Under the pieces are notes generated by a model. The model searched no databases and was not told the DNA's origin. It saw only the letters and a program-made list of their open reading frames with translations. The position numbers were made by a program, and so were the translations under genes. Positions 1-8,171 of a stretch of DNA of 12,187 bases are shown piece by piece. Origin of the DNA: Desulfurivibrio alkaliphilus (GTDB taxonomy: Bacteria > Desulfobacterota > Desulfobulbia > Desulfobulbales > Desulfurivibrionaceae); assembly GCA_011048585.1 (NCBI GenBank), contig DSDS01000024.1:1-12187 (forward strand). Direction: 5' to 3'. Position 1 is the stretch's first letter; each line of letters opens with the position of its first letter.

Positions 1-717
1 CGCTGCCAGTGGCGAATGGGAACCAACCGGGGAGCCACGGTGGATGAACTGGCCGCCCGGCTGCACGTACTGTTCGCCATGGAAAACGCCACCCTGGGCC
101 AAGTCAGCGGGGTGATCATCGCCAGTGTAGTGCCCCCCATGGCCACCACCTGGAGCTCCTTCACCGACAAGTATCTGGGGCTGGAGGTGGGGATCAAGCC
201 CCTGGTGGTCGACAACCAGCTGGAGAGCGGCATCCGGGTGGCCACCGATCATCCGGCCGAAATGGGCGCCGACCGGCTGGTCAACGCGGCCGCGGCCTAC
301 CATCTTTACCACTGCCCCCTAATTATCGTTGATTTCGGCACCGCCATCACCCTGGATTGCGTTTCCGCGGCCGGGGAATACCTGGGCGGCACCATCACCC
401 CCGGCGTGGCCATCGCGCTGGACGCCTTAAACCAGCGAACCGCCAAGCTGCCCCGGGTGGAGATCGCCACCCCGCCCCGGCACCCCATCGGCCGCAATAC
501 CGTGGAGGCGATCCGTGCCGGCATCCTCTACGGTTACGCCGGGATGATCGAGGGCCTGGTGCGGCGGATCCAGGCCCAGATGGCCCCGGAAAAACCCAAA
601 GTGATCGCCACCGGCGGCATGGCCGAACTGATCGCCCCCCACGCCCCGGTGATCGAAGAGGTCGATCCCCTGCTCACCCTCAACGGTCTGCGGCTGATTT
701 ATGAACGTAACCATTGA
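1..717 (+). CDS. coaX: Type III pantothenate kinase, 5'-truncated by the window edge
   Basis: This enzyme phosphorylates pantothenate with ATP, the first step of coenzyme A synthesis, in the cytoplasm. The reading frame is open from base 1, and the residues before the first ATG (WRMGTN..., then the TVDELAARL stretch) match the family's early WRI-x-T...TADE region. The true start therefore lies outside the window, and roughly 20 residues carrying the N-terminal nucleotide-binding Asp/Gly loop are missing. Visible family motifs are EMGADRLVNAAAAY, the IVDFGTAITLD segment with its acidic residue, the GGTITPG loop, GRNTVEAIRAGILYGYAGMIEGLV, and the C-terminal ATGGMAELI...DPLLTLNGL. Visible length is 238 residues against about 255-260 for the family. 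Its last 17 bases overlap the next gene, which suggests an operon. Family assignment is secure. Substrate is by homology. Confidence 0.95.
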   Translation, partial: RCQWRMGTNRGATVDELAARLHVLFAMENATLGQVSGVIIASVVPPMATTWSSFTDKYLGLEVGIKPLVVDNQLESGIRVATDHPAEMGADRLVNAAAAYHLYHCPLIIVDFGTAITLDCVSAAGEYLGGTITPGVAIALDALNQRTAKLPRVEIATPPRHPIGRNTVEAIRAGILYGYAGMIEGLVRRIQAQMAPEKPKVIATGGMAELIAPHAPVIEEVDPLLTLNGLRLIYERNH

Positions 718-1615
718 GCGGCGCGTTCTCCCACCCCCCCTCAAGCGGGGGGACACCATCGGAATTTTCGCACCGGCCGGTCCGGTAAATGACGGCGGCC
801 AAAACGCCGCAGCGGGCCTTGGCCTGCTGCGCGAGGCGGGATTTAAACTCCGCCTGCAAACCGGCCTGATCGACCGCCGCCGGGGCTACCTGGCCGGAGA
901 TGACCAAGAGAGGGTCGCCGAGCTGCATGACCTCTGGCGCGACCCCGAGGTCAAGGCCCTGCTGGCCCTGCGGGGCGGCTACGGCTGCCTGCGCCTGCTC
1001 AACCTGCTGGACTGGGAACTGCTGGGCGGCCAGCGCAAGCTGCTGATTGGTTTTTCCGATCTTACCATATTCCACACCGCCTTCCAACGCCGCACCGATC
1101 TCATCACCCTGCATGGTCCCATGCTCAACACCCTGGTGACCAGCGACCGGGAGACGATGCGCAACTTCTTCCAGACCCTGAGCGGTAACTGGTCGCCAAT
1201 CACCCGACCTGCCGGCCTGGAGATTTTACGTTTTGGCCAGGCCCGGGGCCCGTTGATCGGCGGCAATCTCACCTGCCTGAGTCATCTGCCGGGCAGCGGT
1301 TGGGAGCCATTGCTGGACGGAGCGATCCTGCTGCTGGAAGATGTGGGGGAGGCCCCTTACCGCCTGGATCGGGCCCTGACCCATCTGGCTCTGGCCGGCT
1401 GGCTGGAGCGGGTGGCGGCCATTATCCTGGGGGAATTCGCGGATTGCGGCGCCGTTGAAGAGGTCTGGCAACGCACCCTTGAGCTTACCGCCGGGTCCAA
1501 CATTCCCATCTGGGCCAATTTTCCCGCCGGGCACGGTCGGCGGAACCTGCCCCTGCCCCTGGGGGCCATGGCCACTCTGGACAGTAGGGGGCGCACCCTC
1601 TCATGGGACCGCTAA
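701..1615 (+). CDS. ldcA: LD-carboxypeptidase (murein tetrapeptide carboxypeptidase, S66 family)
   Basis: The predicted cytoplasmic serine peptidase removes the terminal D-alanine from tetrapeptides during peptidoglycan recycling. The 304-residue protein has the S66 layout. PPLKRGDTIGIFAPAGP at the N-terminus is followed by the LRGGYG loop (residues 90-95). The nucleophile elbow GFSD has Ser119. LLLEDVGEAPYRLDR contains Glu213, and PAGHG contains His278. These fit the Ser-Glu-His triad of the family. There is no signal peptide, as expected for a recycling enzyme. The ATG at 701 overlaps the end of coaX by 17 bases. No strong ribosome binding site is seen, so translational coupling to coaX is likely. 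The 3' end overlaps the convergent acyltransferase gene by 15 bp, with no terminator between them. The family is certain. The exact peptide substrate is inferred. Confidence 0.93.
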   Translation: MNVTIERRVLPPPLKRGDTIGIFAPAGPVNDGGQNAAAGLGLLREAGFKLRLQTGLIDRRRGYLAGDDQERVAELHDLWRDPEVKALLALRGGYGCLRLLNLLDWELLGGQRKLLIGFSDLTIFHTAFQRRTDLITLHGPMLNTLVTSDRETMRNFFQTLSGNWSPITRPAGLEILRFGQARGPLIGGNLTCLSHLPGSGWEPLLDGAILLLEDVGEAPYRLDRALTHLALAGWLERVAAIILGEFADCGAVEEVWQRTLELTAGSNIPIWANFPAGHGRRNLPLPLGAMATLDSRGRTLSWDR

Positions 1616-2335
1616 CAACTCCCGCACCCGGCTCTCCAGCAGTTCGGCCAGGTCCTGCTTCTGCTTCAGGTTATAGGCGCTTATGTCGATGGGCTCCCCC
1701 AGCCGGATGGTCACCAGGCCGGGCCGGGCCAGCAAGCGGCCCTTGGGCATAATTTCATGGGTGCCGGAGATCGCCATGGGCACCACCGCCACTCCGGCCT
1801 TGATGGCCAGGACCATGGCCCCGGCCTTGAAGGATTGCAACCTGCCATCGGGACTGCGGGTTCCCTCGGGAAAGATGATCACCGAAGTCCCGGCGGCGAT
1901 CCGCTCGGCCGCCTCGTTGAGGCTGGCCAGGGCCCGGCGGCCATGACTGCGATCAACCGGAATATAGCCCGCCCGCCGCATTGCCGCCCCAAACACCGGA
2001 ATCGCGAAGAGCTCCTTCTTGGCCAGCCAACGAAAATCAAAACCGAGGTGGCCTTGAACCACAAAGATATCAAACTGGCTCTGGTGATTGGCCGCGAAAA
2101 TATAGGGCCGATTCCGATCCAGCCGCGCCAGGCCGTCGATCTCCACCCTGACCCCGACCAGTCGGCAGATCAGCCGGCCCCACCAGCGGGGCAGAAACTG
2201 CAGGCGTTCCCCGGACCATCCGGCCAGGAAGACCAGCAGCAGGGCGATCAGGCTGATCAGGCCGGTGAGCAGAGGGATCAGCACCAGGGCCAGCAGACCC
2301 CGGAAAAATATTTCCAACTCCCGCAAATAGCGCAT
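1601..2335 (-). CDS. plsC: 1-acyl-sn-glycerol-3-phosphate acyltransferase (PlsC-like)
   Basis: Membrane-associated enzyme predicted to acylate lysophosphatidic acid to phosphatidic acid in phospholipid synthesis. The 244-residue protein has a hydrophobic N-terminal segment (about residues 12-40). It then shows the four acyltransferase blocks in order: NHQSQFD with the catalytic HX4D pair (His84, Asp89), the GYIPVDR block (123-129), FPEGTRS (155-161), which binds the glycerol phosphate, and VVPMAI (184-189). Length is normal for the family. The ATG at 2335 is preceded by a GGAG about 7 bases upstream. The gene ends inside the convergent ldcA-like gene. Relatives in the same superfamily acylate lyso-ornithine lipids or other acceptors, so the acceptor is less sure than the fold and chemistry. 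Confidence 0.92.
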   Translation of the reverse strand: MRYLRELEIFFRGLLALVLIPLLTGLISLIALLLVFLAGWSGERLQFLPRWWGRLICRLVGVRVEIDGLARLDRNRPYIFAANHQSQFDIFVVQGHLGFDFRWLAKKELFAIPVFGAAMRRAGYIPVDRSHGRRALASLNEAAERIAAGTSVIIFPEGTRSPDGRLQSFKAGAMVLAIKAGVAVVPMAISGTHEIMPKGRLLARPGLVTIRLGEPIDISAYNLKQKQDLAELLESRVRELLAVP

Positions 2336-2359
2336 AAATTATCTCCGGTTTTTCCCCTG

Positions 2360-2388
2360 TTGCCAGCAGCCGTCAAGCTGGGTAAGAT
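2360..2388 (+). promoter_or_regulatory. Candidate sigma70-type promoter for the DUF748 gene
   Basis: TTGCCA (2360-2365) and TAAGAT (2383-2388) are separated by exactly 17 bases. That is 5 of 6 and 4 of 6 matches to the -35 and -10 consensus. It lies in the 158-bp divergent spacer between plsC and the DUF748 gene and would give a leader of about 100 bases. No equally good minus-strand promoter for plsC was found. Prediction only. Confidence 0.4.
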
Positions 2389-2493
2389 GCTAGGCTCGGC
2401 CGGCCGCGCTCTCCCCCTTACCATTTTTCATCGCAGCTGCGGCTGCGCACTATAGCACGCGAGCCTGTTCGGCGCTTCTCTCTTCCCAGGATT

Positions 2494-4281
2494 ATGAACG
2501 ATAAAACCACTGATTCCACCCAGCCCCGCTCCCCGCTAGATATAGGGGCTATCCCCATTGCCGGAGGGAGTTCCCCCCCCCCGCCGTTGGAACCCGAGGC
2601 CCCGAAAGAGCAAGCCGCCACCCAAGCCTCTCCGAGAGGTTCCAGCCCGGATGGGCGGAGGAATACGCCTAATCTGAAGTCCGGCGGGCCCAAGCGCCGC
2701 GCCAAGTATGCCCTCCCCCTGCGACCCTGGCCGACCGTTCTGACCGTAATCGCCCTGGCGGTTGGTTACCTGTTGTTGTCCCAGTTTTTCGTCTCTCTTT
2801 TTCTGCCCCGCTTTCTGACCGATTATTGGAGCAAAAGTTCGGGCCGACCGGTGACCATCGCCCGAGCGGAGTGGCGGCCGTTGACCATGGTTCTGATCCT
2901 GCACAACGGCATTGTCGGCCCCCGGCTCTCCGATCCCCATGACCGGGTGGACCCCCTGCTCTCCTTTCGTGCCCTGCGGGCCGCTCTCCGCCCCACCGCC
3001 CTGCTCACCTCCGGCCAGCTTTTGAAGGAGATGCACCTGGAGCAACCTTTTCTCCATCTGCGGCGCGATGAAGAGGGCGCCTACAATCTACCCTGGCCTG
3101 CCGCCATAGTCAGCGCCCACCGCTGGCTGCCCCGGGAACTAACCATCGGCAACGGTCGCTTGACCTACACCGACCAGGGTTTCTCTCTCCCCGCTCAACC
3201 AGGGGAAAGGGGCCAAATTTTTCAGGATGAACTGCGGGAGATCAGCGGCGACTGGCAGCTTAGCCCGGAAAAGGGTCGGCCGACCGCCCTGGAGCTCTCC
3301 CTCCGGGCGACCGGGCCAGGAGGGGCCGCCGTCGGGCTGCAAGGTCAGCTGGCCCTGGACCCGGAAGACCAGGTTTCCGCCACTGATCTGCAACTCTCCC
3401 TCCAGGGGTTGCCGCTGAGCGCTTTAGCCGCCTACCTGCACCCCCTGCTGACCCAGGAGATCGACAGCGGCGTCCTGACCATGCGGGCCCACTTCCAGCG
3501 GGACCCGAGTTCTGAGCTGGAGATCGACCAATGGCTGGAGATCCGGGGGCTGCGCCTGGGGCAACAGCCGGCAAGCCGTCGCGCAAAGGGGAGCTGGCCG
3601 TTGCTGCAAGCCCTGCTCACCGATCAGAACGGCAACCTCAAACTCCGCCTGCCCCTAAAATTTGAGAACCGACACCAAAACTCCCCCTACCTGCGCGAAC
3701 TGGCCGCCGCTCTCGAGCAAATGCGGGAACAGGCAGCCACCAACCCCCAGTCATTGCTGGCCGCCAACCATCCCCACCTGGTGGAACGGATCGATTTTGC
3801 GCCCGGTAGCGCCGAGTTGAGCCGGGAAGCCGGGCGCGACCTGGATCTGCTGGCGGCCGCCCTGGGCGATTACCCTCTGCTCAGGGTAGAAATAGCGGGC
3901 TGGGCCGGTTTTGCCTGCGACCAGGAGGCCTTGCGGCTCAGAGAGCAAAAACTGGTCACCGAGCAGCGACGCCAGGCGGTGACCACTCTGGCCCGGGAGA
4001 TGGCGGCTGGCAGCGAGATAACCGTCACCGCCCAACAGCTCGCCGGCTTGCGGCCGGAAAACGTTATGATCGATGAAAGAGTGTTGCTCGAACTGGCCGC
4101 CGCCCGCCAGCAAGTGGTGCGCCGCCGGCTGGCCGTGGCCCTGGGCGTGGAAAATGGCAGCGCGTCCTCACCGCCAGACCCCGCCGCCAACCGCCTGCTT
4201 ATCCCTCCTCCCTCCCTCCGGCAGGACCCGGTCGTGGACGCTCCCCCCTGCGCCACGGTAAAACTCCAACTCCAACCCTGA
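2494..4281 (+). CDS. Membrane-anchored DUF748 / AsmA-like envelope protein
   Basis: The molecular function is unknown. DUF748 proteins belong to the AsmA/YhdP-like group of envelope proteins, some members of which are linked to lipid transport. The 595-residue protein starts with about 70 proline-rich, probably disordered residues, ending in a basic patch (PKRRAK). One transmembrane segment follows (about 79-104), placing the rest in the periplasm. Residues about 105-190 carry the family pattern of a sugar-like domain start: SGRPVTI...WRPLTMVLILHNG, then PLLSFRALRAALRP and HLEQPFLHLRRDEEGAYNLPW. A C-terminal segment near 429-484 (RIDFAPGSAELS, then LRVEIAGWAG) resembles the OmpA-like fold seen at the end of many DUF748 proteins. 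It is short compared with the 1,000-residue members. The start is supported only by a weak AGG three bases upstream of the ATG. It is followed after 8 bases by prmA. Confidence 0.75.
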   Translation: MNDKTTDSTQPRSPLDIGAIPIAGGSSPPPPLEPEAPKEQAATQASPRGSSPDGRRNTPNLKSGGPKRRAKYALPLRPWPTVLTVIALAVGYLLLSQFFVSLFLPRFLTDYWSKSSGRPVTIARAEWRPLTMVLILHNGIVGPRLSDPHDRVDPLLSFRALRAALRPTALLTSGQLLKEMHLEQPFLHLRRDEEGAYNLPWPAAIVSAHRWLPRELTIGNGRLTYTDQGFSLPAQPGERGQIFQDELREISGDWQLSPEKGRPTALELSLRATGPGGAAVGLQGQLALDPEDQVSATDLQLSLQGLPLSALAAYLHPLLTQEIDSGVLTMRAHFQRDPSSELEIDQWLEIRGLRLGQQPASRRAKGSWPLLQALLTDQNGNLKLRLPLKFENRHQNSPYLRELAAALEQMREQAATNPQSLLAANHPHLVERIDFAPGSAELSREAGRDLDLLAAALGDYPLLRVEIAGWAGFACDQEALRLREQKLVTEQRRQAVTTLAREMAAGSEITVTAQQLAGLRPENVMIDERVLLELAAARQQVVRRRLAVALGVENGSASSPPDPAANRLLIPPPSLRQDPVVDAPPCATVKLQLQP

Positions 4282-4289
4282 GGAGTAAA

Positions 4290-5117
4290 ATGCTGCAACC
4301 GCCTTACACCGCCTACGAGAGGCTTTACACCTATCATCTCGACCTGCCCGAACTGCCGGAAATTGAGGACCCCGACCTGATCGGGGTTTGGCTGGAGGAT
4401 GAGAGCGCGATCCTCTTTTTCCATCGCCCCAAGGAGCGGCTGATCGCGGAACTCTGCCGCCGGACCGGAGCCGGCCTGATCTACCAGGCCGACCTGGCTT
4501 ACGACGAATGGGAGGCGGGCCGGGAGATCGCGCCCTTCACGGTGGCCGGTTTGAGCGTGGCCCCCGTATGGGCGGCGCAAGAAGCGGAGATCAAACTAGA
4601 TCCCAGCGTGATCTTCGGCAGTGGTTTTCACCCCAGCACTCGGCTCTGCCTGGAGATGCTGCTTAAATATCTGGCTGCCCCGGAGAGTAAAATCACTTCG
4701 GCCCTTGATTTGGGCTGCGGCACCGGTTTGCTGGGGATCGCCGCGGCCCGGCGCGGAGTGGCGCAGGTGGTGGGGATCGATCACAACCCCCTGGCCTGCA
4801 AGGTGGCCCAAGCCAACTGCCGGCGTAACGGGGTGGCAAAGCGGGTTACAATCAGGCAGGGAGACCTGCGGCAGGGGTGTCCGGATACCGGTGGTTTCGA
4901 CCTGGTGATCGCCAATCTCTACCAGGGCCTGATGGCCGAGCTATTTGCCCGGGAGGCCTTTTGGCAGGCCCGCTTTCACATTCTGGCCGGCTTTATCACT
5001 CCCATGGAAGAGAAGTTGCTGGCGGCCGTGCCCGGCAGCCGGGTCCGTTTTCTCGAGCGCAACTCCCGCGACCGCTGGTGCGTCTGGGTACTCGCTAACC
5101 GTGTTCGCGGGTTTTGA
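4290..5117 (+). CDS. prmA: PrmA-like SAM-dependent methyltransferase (putative ribosomal protein L11 methyltransferase)
   Basis: Predicted to transfer methyl groups from S-adenosylmethionine, in this family to lysines and the N-terminus of ribosomal protein L11. The 275-residue protein has the family's two-part layout. A small N-terminal domain (about 1-75) is followed by a linker with YDEWEAGREIAPF and APVW. The catalytic domain then opens with LDPSVIFGSGFHPSTRLCLEML (103-124). The SAM-binding glycine loop is ALDLGCGTGLLGIAAARRG (138-156) and the acidic residue after strand 2 is in VVGIDHNPLA. The usual catalytic-region sequence NIL is replaced by NLY (209-211), and the N-terminal L11-binding half is divergent. 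A strong TGAGGAG sits just before the ATG, overlapping the stop of the DUF748 gene, so the two are probably co-transcribed. The 3' end overlaps convergent prfC by 23 bp. The methyltransferase fold is certain. L11 as substrate is probable. Confidence 0.82.
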   Translation: MLQPPYTAYERLYTYHLDLPELPEIEDPDLIGVWLEDESAILFFHRPKERLIAELCRRTGAGLIYQADLAYDEWEAGREIAPFTVAGLSVAPVWAAQEAEIKLDPSVIFGSGFHPSTRLCLEMLLKYLAAPESKITSALDLGCGTGLLGIAAARRGVAQVVGIDHNPLACKVAQANCRRNGVAKRVTIRQGDLRQGCPDTGGFDLVIANLYQGLMAELFAREAFWQARFHILAGFITPMEEKLLAAVPGSRVRFLERNSRDRWCVWVLANRVRGF

Positions 5118-6687
5118 GGAAGGTGATCCCGGGATAGAGCTCCATGGTCCGGGAGAGCATCCAGGGGCTTTCGCTGAGAAAGGCCAGGTGCTCTTCGGCG
5201 TCCAGGGCCAGGTTGGCCTGGTTTTTGGCCTTAAAATCCTCCAGCCGGCGCCGGTCGTCGCAGATGATCCAGCGCGCGGCCCCAAAGGGTACCGGTTCAT
5301 AGATGGCATCCACCCCGTACTCCGCCTGCAGCCGTGCCACCGTAACCTCGAACTGCAACACCCCCACCGCCCCCAGAATAAAATCGGGACCCTGCAAGGG
5401 GCGAAACACCTGAATCGCCCCCTCCTCCGCCAACTGGATCAACCCCTTGCTCAACTGCTTGCCCTTGAGGGGGGTTTTGAGAATCACCCGCCGGAAATGC
5501 TCGGGGGCGAAATTGGGCACCCCGCTGAACCGGACCCCCTCCTTGGCGGTGGTGAAGGTATCACCGATCTTGATGGTGCCGTGGTTGTGAATGCCGATGA
5601 TGTCGCCGGGCCAGGCCTCCTCGACATTGGTTCGGTCCTGGGCCATGAAGATGGTGGCGTTGCTCAAGACCACCTCCTTGCCCAGCCGCATATGGCGCGC
5701 CTTCATCCCCCGGGTGAAGCGCCCCGAACAGACCCGGAAAAAGGCGATCCGGTCCCGGTGGGCCGGGTTCATGTTGGCCTGAATCTTAAAGGTGAAACCG
5801 GAAAAATCATCATCTTCCGGGCAGACGGGACGCGGAGAGGCCGTCCGACAGCCGGGGGCGGGGGCCAGCTCGACAAAGGCGTCCAGCAGTTCCTGAACCC
5901 CGAAATTATTGATGGCGCTGCCGAAGAAAACCGGAGTTTGACTGGCTTTGAGAAATTCCTGTTGGTCGTAGGGGTTGGCCGCGCCGGCCAGCAGTTCCAG
6001 ATCCAGTCTTAACTTGTCGGCCGCCGACCCCAGCAGCTCATCCAGCCGGGGATCGGCCAAATCCTTGATCGTCACCCCTCCCTGATCCGGCTGGCTATCA
6101 CGCCCCGGACTGAAAAGGTGGAGAGTGCCCCGGTAGATGTTGTAAACGCCCTTAAACTGCTTGCCCATTCCGATGGGCCAGGATAAAGGTACGCACTCAA
6201 TCTGCAGCTTATCCTCGATCTGGGCCAGAATCTCCAAAGGATCCATCCCCTCCCGATCCAGCTTGTTGATAAAAGTGATCACCGGCGTATTACGCATCCG
6301 GCAGACCTCCATCAGCTTCTCGGTTTGGGGCTCAACGCCCTTGGCGTGATCGATCACCATCAAGGCGCTGTCCACCGCGGTCAGCACGCGATAGGTATCC
6401 TCGGAAAAATCCTGATGGCCGGGGGTATCCAGTAGATTGACGGTGTAGCCCCGGTAGTCAAACTGCATCACCGAGGAGGTCACCGAAATGCCCCGCTCCT
6501 TTTCAATGGCCATCCAATCACTCAGGGCGTGGCTGGAAGCCTTGCGGGCCTTGACGGAACCTGCCAACTGAATTGCTCCGCCGAAAAGCAGCAACTTTTC
6601 AGTCAGGGTGGTTTTGCCGGCGTCGGGATGGCTGATAATGCCAAAAGTCCGCCGCCTGGCAATCTCTTTTAACAACTGGCTGGACAA
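5095..6687 (-). CDS. prfC: Peptide chain release factor 3 (RF3 GTPase)
   Basis: Ribosome-associated GTPase that ejects RF1/RF2 after peptide release. The 530-residue length matches the usual RF3 length. GTPase motifs are in order: G1 ISHPDAGKTTLTE (18-30), the G2 region with SSHALSDWMAIEKERGISVT (51-70), G3 DTPGHQDF (87-94) and G4 NKLD (141-144). The RF3-specific segments FSGFTFKIQANMNPAHRDRIAF and VGVLQFEV follow. The start is TTG at 6685-6687, preceded by AAGGGG seven bases upstream. A nearby ATG is out of frame, so the TTG is the best start. The stop is TAG. It lies downstream of dsrD on the same strand but behind a strong terminator. No convincing promoter of its own is visible in the 40 bases between, so expression may depend on read-through or an atypical promoter. 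Confidence 0.97.
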   Translation of the reverse strand: MSSQLLKEIARRRTFGIISHPDAGKTTLTEKLLLFGGAIQLAGSVKARKASSHALSDWMAIEKERGISVTSSVMQFDYRGYTVNLLDTPGHQDFSEDTYRVLTAVDSALMVIDHAKGVEPQTEKLMEVCRMRNTPVITFINKLDREGMDPLEILAQIEDKLQIECVPLSWPIGMGKQFKGVYNIYRGTLHLFSPGRDSQPDQGGVTIKDLADPRLDELLGSAADKLRLDLELLAGAANPYDQQEFLKASQTPVFFGSAINNFGVQELLDAFVELAPAPGCRTASPRPVCPEDDDFSGFTFKIQANMNPAHRDRIAFFRVCSGRFTRGMKARHMRLGKEVVLSNATIFMAQDRTNVEEAWPGDIIGIHNHGTIKIGDTFTTAKEGVRFSGVPNFAPEHFRRVILKTPLKGKQLSKGLIQLAEEGAIQVFRPLQGPDFILGAVGVLQFEVTVARLQAEYGVDAIYEPVPFGAARWIICDDRRRLEDFKAKNQANLALDAEEHLAFLSESPWMLSRTMELYPGITFLKTREHG

Positions 6688-6730
6688 TTTAATTCCCCTT
6701 GGTTCATTGTTCTACTGTTCAAGGTATAAC

Positions 6731-6764
6731 AAAAAAACCGGGCCAGCAATTGCTGACCCGGTTT
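6731..6764 (-). terminator. Rho-independent terminator of the dsrABD operon
   Basis: Read on the minus strand, the 30 bases from 6764 to 6735 form a nearly perfect hairpin. AAACCGGG pairs with CCCGGTTT, then a T-G wobble, then CAGC/GCTG around an AATT loop. It runs straight into seven T residues (6737-6731). It begins about 24 bases after the dsrD stop codon. The plus-strand reading has a C-A mismatch and only three T residues, so the element is directional for dsr transcription. Confidence 0.9.
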
Positions 6765-6788
6765 ACAGATAAAGCTGGCGACGACTTC

Positions 6789-7019
6789 TTACTTATCGCC
6801 TTCCTTGGCCCGCTCTTTATGCGCGTACATGGTGGTGCTGCCAGAAGACCAGAAAACCATCTTGCCTTCCTTCACCAGCTCGTTGGCGGCGTTCTTAACC
6901 GCCCGAGGCTTGGCCTCGGGGTCACAGGCGTAAAAATCCTTAACATACAGCTGACCCTTGGGACTCTTCAGCGACTTTTCCAGAATTTTTTCTTTCAGTT
7001 CTTCGTTACTCAAAGCCAT
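6789..7019 (-). CDS. dsrD: Dissimilatory sulfite reductase-associated protein DsrD
   Basis: Small 76-residue cytoplasmic protein with a winged-helix fold, found in organisms with reductive or disproportionating Dsr. It is reported to stimulate sulfite reduction by DsrAB rather than bind DNA. Family features visible here are the charged N-terminal helix (NEELKEKILEKSL), the SPKGQLYVKDFY segment, the PRAVKNAANELVKEGKM helix and the wing VFWSSGSTTMY. Length is typical. AAGGAGG lies seven bases before the ATG, and the gap to dsrB is 21 bases, so it belongs to the dsrAB transcript and is its last gene before the terminator. Identification is based on recognisable sequence and on its position immediately after dsrB. 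Confidence 0.96.
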   Translation of the reverse strand: MALSNEELKEKILEKSLKSPKGQLYVKDFYACDPEAKPRAVKNAANELVKEGKMVFWSSGSTTMYAHKERAKEGDK

Positions 7020-7040
7020 GATAGTTCCTCCTTGATCGGA

Positions 7041-8171
7041 TTATTTAATGTGGCTGGTGAACTTGAACTGAGTGGTGGTTCGCCAGGTGTTATAAGCCAA
7101 CCGGTAATCGTCGATGGACTTTTCGGTGAAGGGGATGTCGCACTTTTCAAAGAACTTCTCCCAACCAATCCGCTCGGCCCATTCTCCCAAACGCTCGTAC
7201 TTGCGAGCATTGGCAGCCCAGGTCTCGAGGATATTCTTCACTGCCGCAACGGCCTCCGGCCAGCGGGGCGGGGTGTTGGGCAAGAAGGGGATAACCATCT
7301 TGGAGAAGGCGGGCCCGGAACGGGTGTTGGAAACCTTACCGCCCACCAGGATGGCGATACCGGAGCCTTCGGGATCGGCCAGCGGCATGGCCGGGCACAT
7401 GGTGTAGCAGTTACCGCAGAACATGCAGCGATCGGCGTTAACCTTGACCGACTTGATCTCCTTACCGTCGTCCAGGGTCACGGTAGCCGGCTTGATGGCG
7501 CCCAGGGGGCAGGCGGCAACGGCCAGGGGGAGCTCGCAGAGGCCGGTGATCGCGTCATGATCGACCATCGGCGGTTTGCGGTGCACGCCCAGGATAGCGA
7601 TGTCGGAACAATGAACAGCGCCGCACATATTAAGGCAGCAGGCCAGGGCCAGTTTGCACTTGGCCGGCAGGTCCATGTTAGTGAAGTGATCGAAGATCTC
7701 GTCCATCACCGCCTTAACCACGCCGGAGGCGTCGGTGGCCGGGGTGTGGCAGTGGATCCAGCCCTGGGTATGAACCACGTTGGAGACGCAGGCGCCGGTG
7801 CCGCCCACCGGGAACTTGTTGCCCCGGCTGGCCAGGTCGTCGAGCAAGGGCTGAACCTTGGCTTCGGAATCGACCATGAACTCGATGTTGTTCCGGGTGG
7901 TCCAGCGCACAACCCCATCGCAATGGGCATCGGCGATGTCACACACCTCGCGGACAAACTCGATGGAGAGCAGGCGAGCACTGCCCACCCGAACGGTGTA
8001 GCACTCGCCCCCAGTCTCGCTGACGTGCTTGAGCACACCGGGGCGGACGATCTCATGGTACAACCACTTGCCGTAGTTGTCCTTGATCACCTGGGGGAAC
8101 ATCTTTTCATAGTGTGGCGGACCGATATCCGTGATCCTGTCTTTCATCGGATTTTGCGGATCGTAACCCAT
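7041..8171 (-). CDS. dsrB: Dissimilatory sulfite reductase beta subunit
   Basis: Partner of DsrA in the cytoplasmic alpha2beta2 enzyme that reduces sulfite, forming a DsrC trisulfide with its partner protein. The 376-residue chain carries the siroheme-linked iron-sulfur cysteines in CHTPATDASG (Cys141) and CKLALACCLNMCGAVHC (Cys178/Cys179 and Cys183). Their spacing fits the known family arrangement. An inserted ferredoxin-like domain shows CPLGAI (Cys221) and CMFCGNCYTMCP (Cys249, 252, 255, 259). No heme or cluster cysteine appears to be missing. A full-length AAGGAGGT lies seven bases before the ATG. Spacing from dsrA is 71 bases, AT-rich, with no hairpin resembling a terminator. Same operon as dsrA and dsrD. 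Confidence 0.98.
   Translation of the reverse strand: MGYDPQNPMKDRITDIGPPHYEKMFPQVIKDNYGKWLYHEIVRPGVLKHVSETGGECYTVRVGSARLLSIEFVREVCDIADAHCDGVVRWTTRNNIEFMVDSEAKVQPLLDDLASRGNKFPVGGTGACVSNVVHTQGWIHCHTPATDASGVVKAVMDEIFDHFTNMDLPAKCKLALACCLNMCGAVHCSDIAILGVHRKPPMVDHDAITGLCELPLAVAACPLGAIKPATVTLDDGKEIKSVKVNADRCMFCGNCYTMCPAMPLADPEGSGIAILVGGKVSNTRSGPAFSKMVIPFLPNTPPRWPEAVAAVKNILETWAANARKYERLGEWAERIGWEKFFEKCDIPFTEKSIDDYRLAYNTWRTTTQFKFTSHIK

Noticed and set aside
2432..2441. Perfect 10-bp palindrome CGCAGCTGCG in the plsC/DUF748 spacer
   Set aside because: It is short and GC-rich, so expected by chance in this composition, and it has no T run or promoter position that would make it a terminator or operator.
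4945..6012. Plus-strand frame running from inside prmA across the prfC 3' half
   Set aside because: It overlaps two well-supported genes and its translation is low-complexity antisense sequence.
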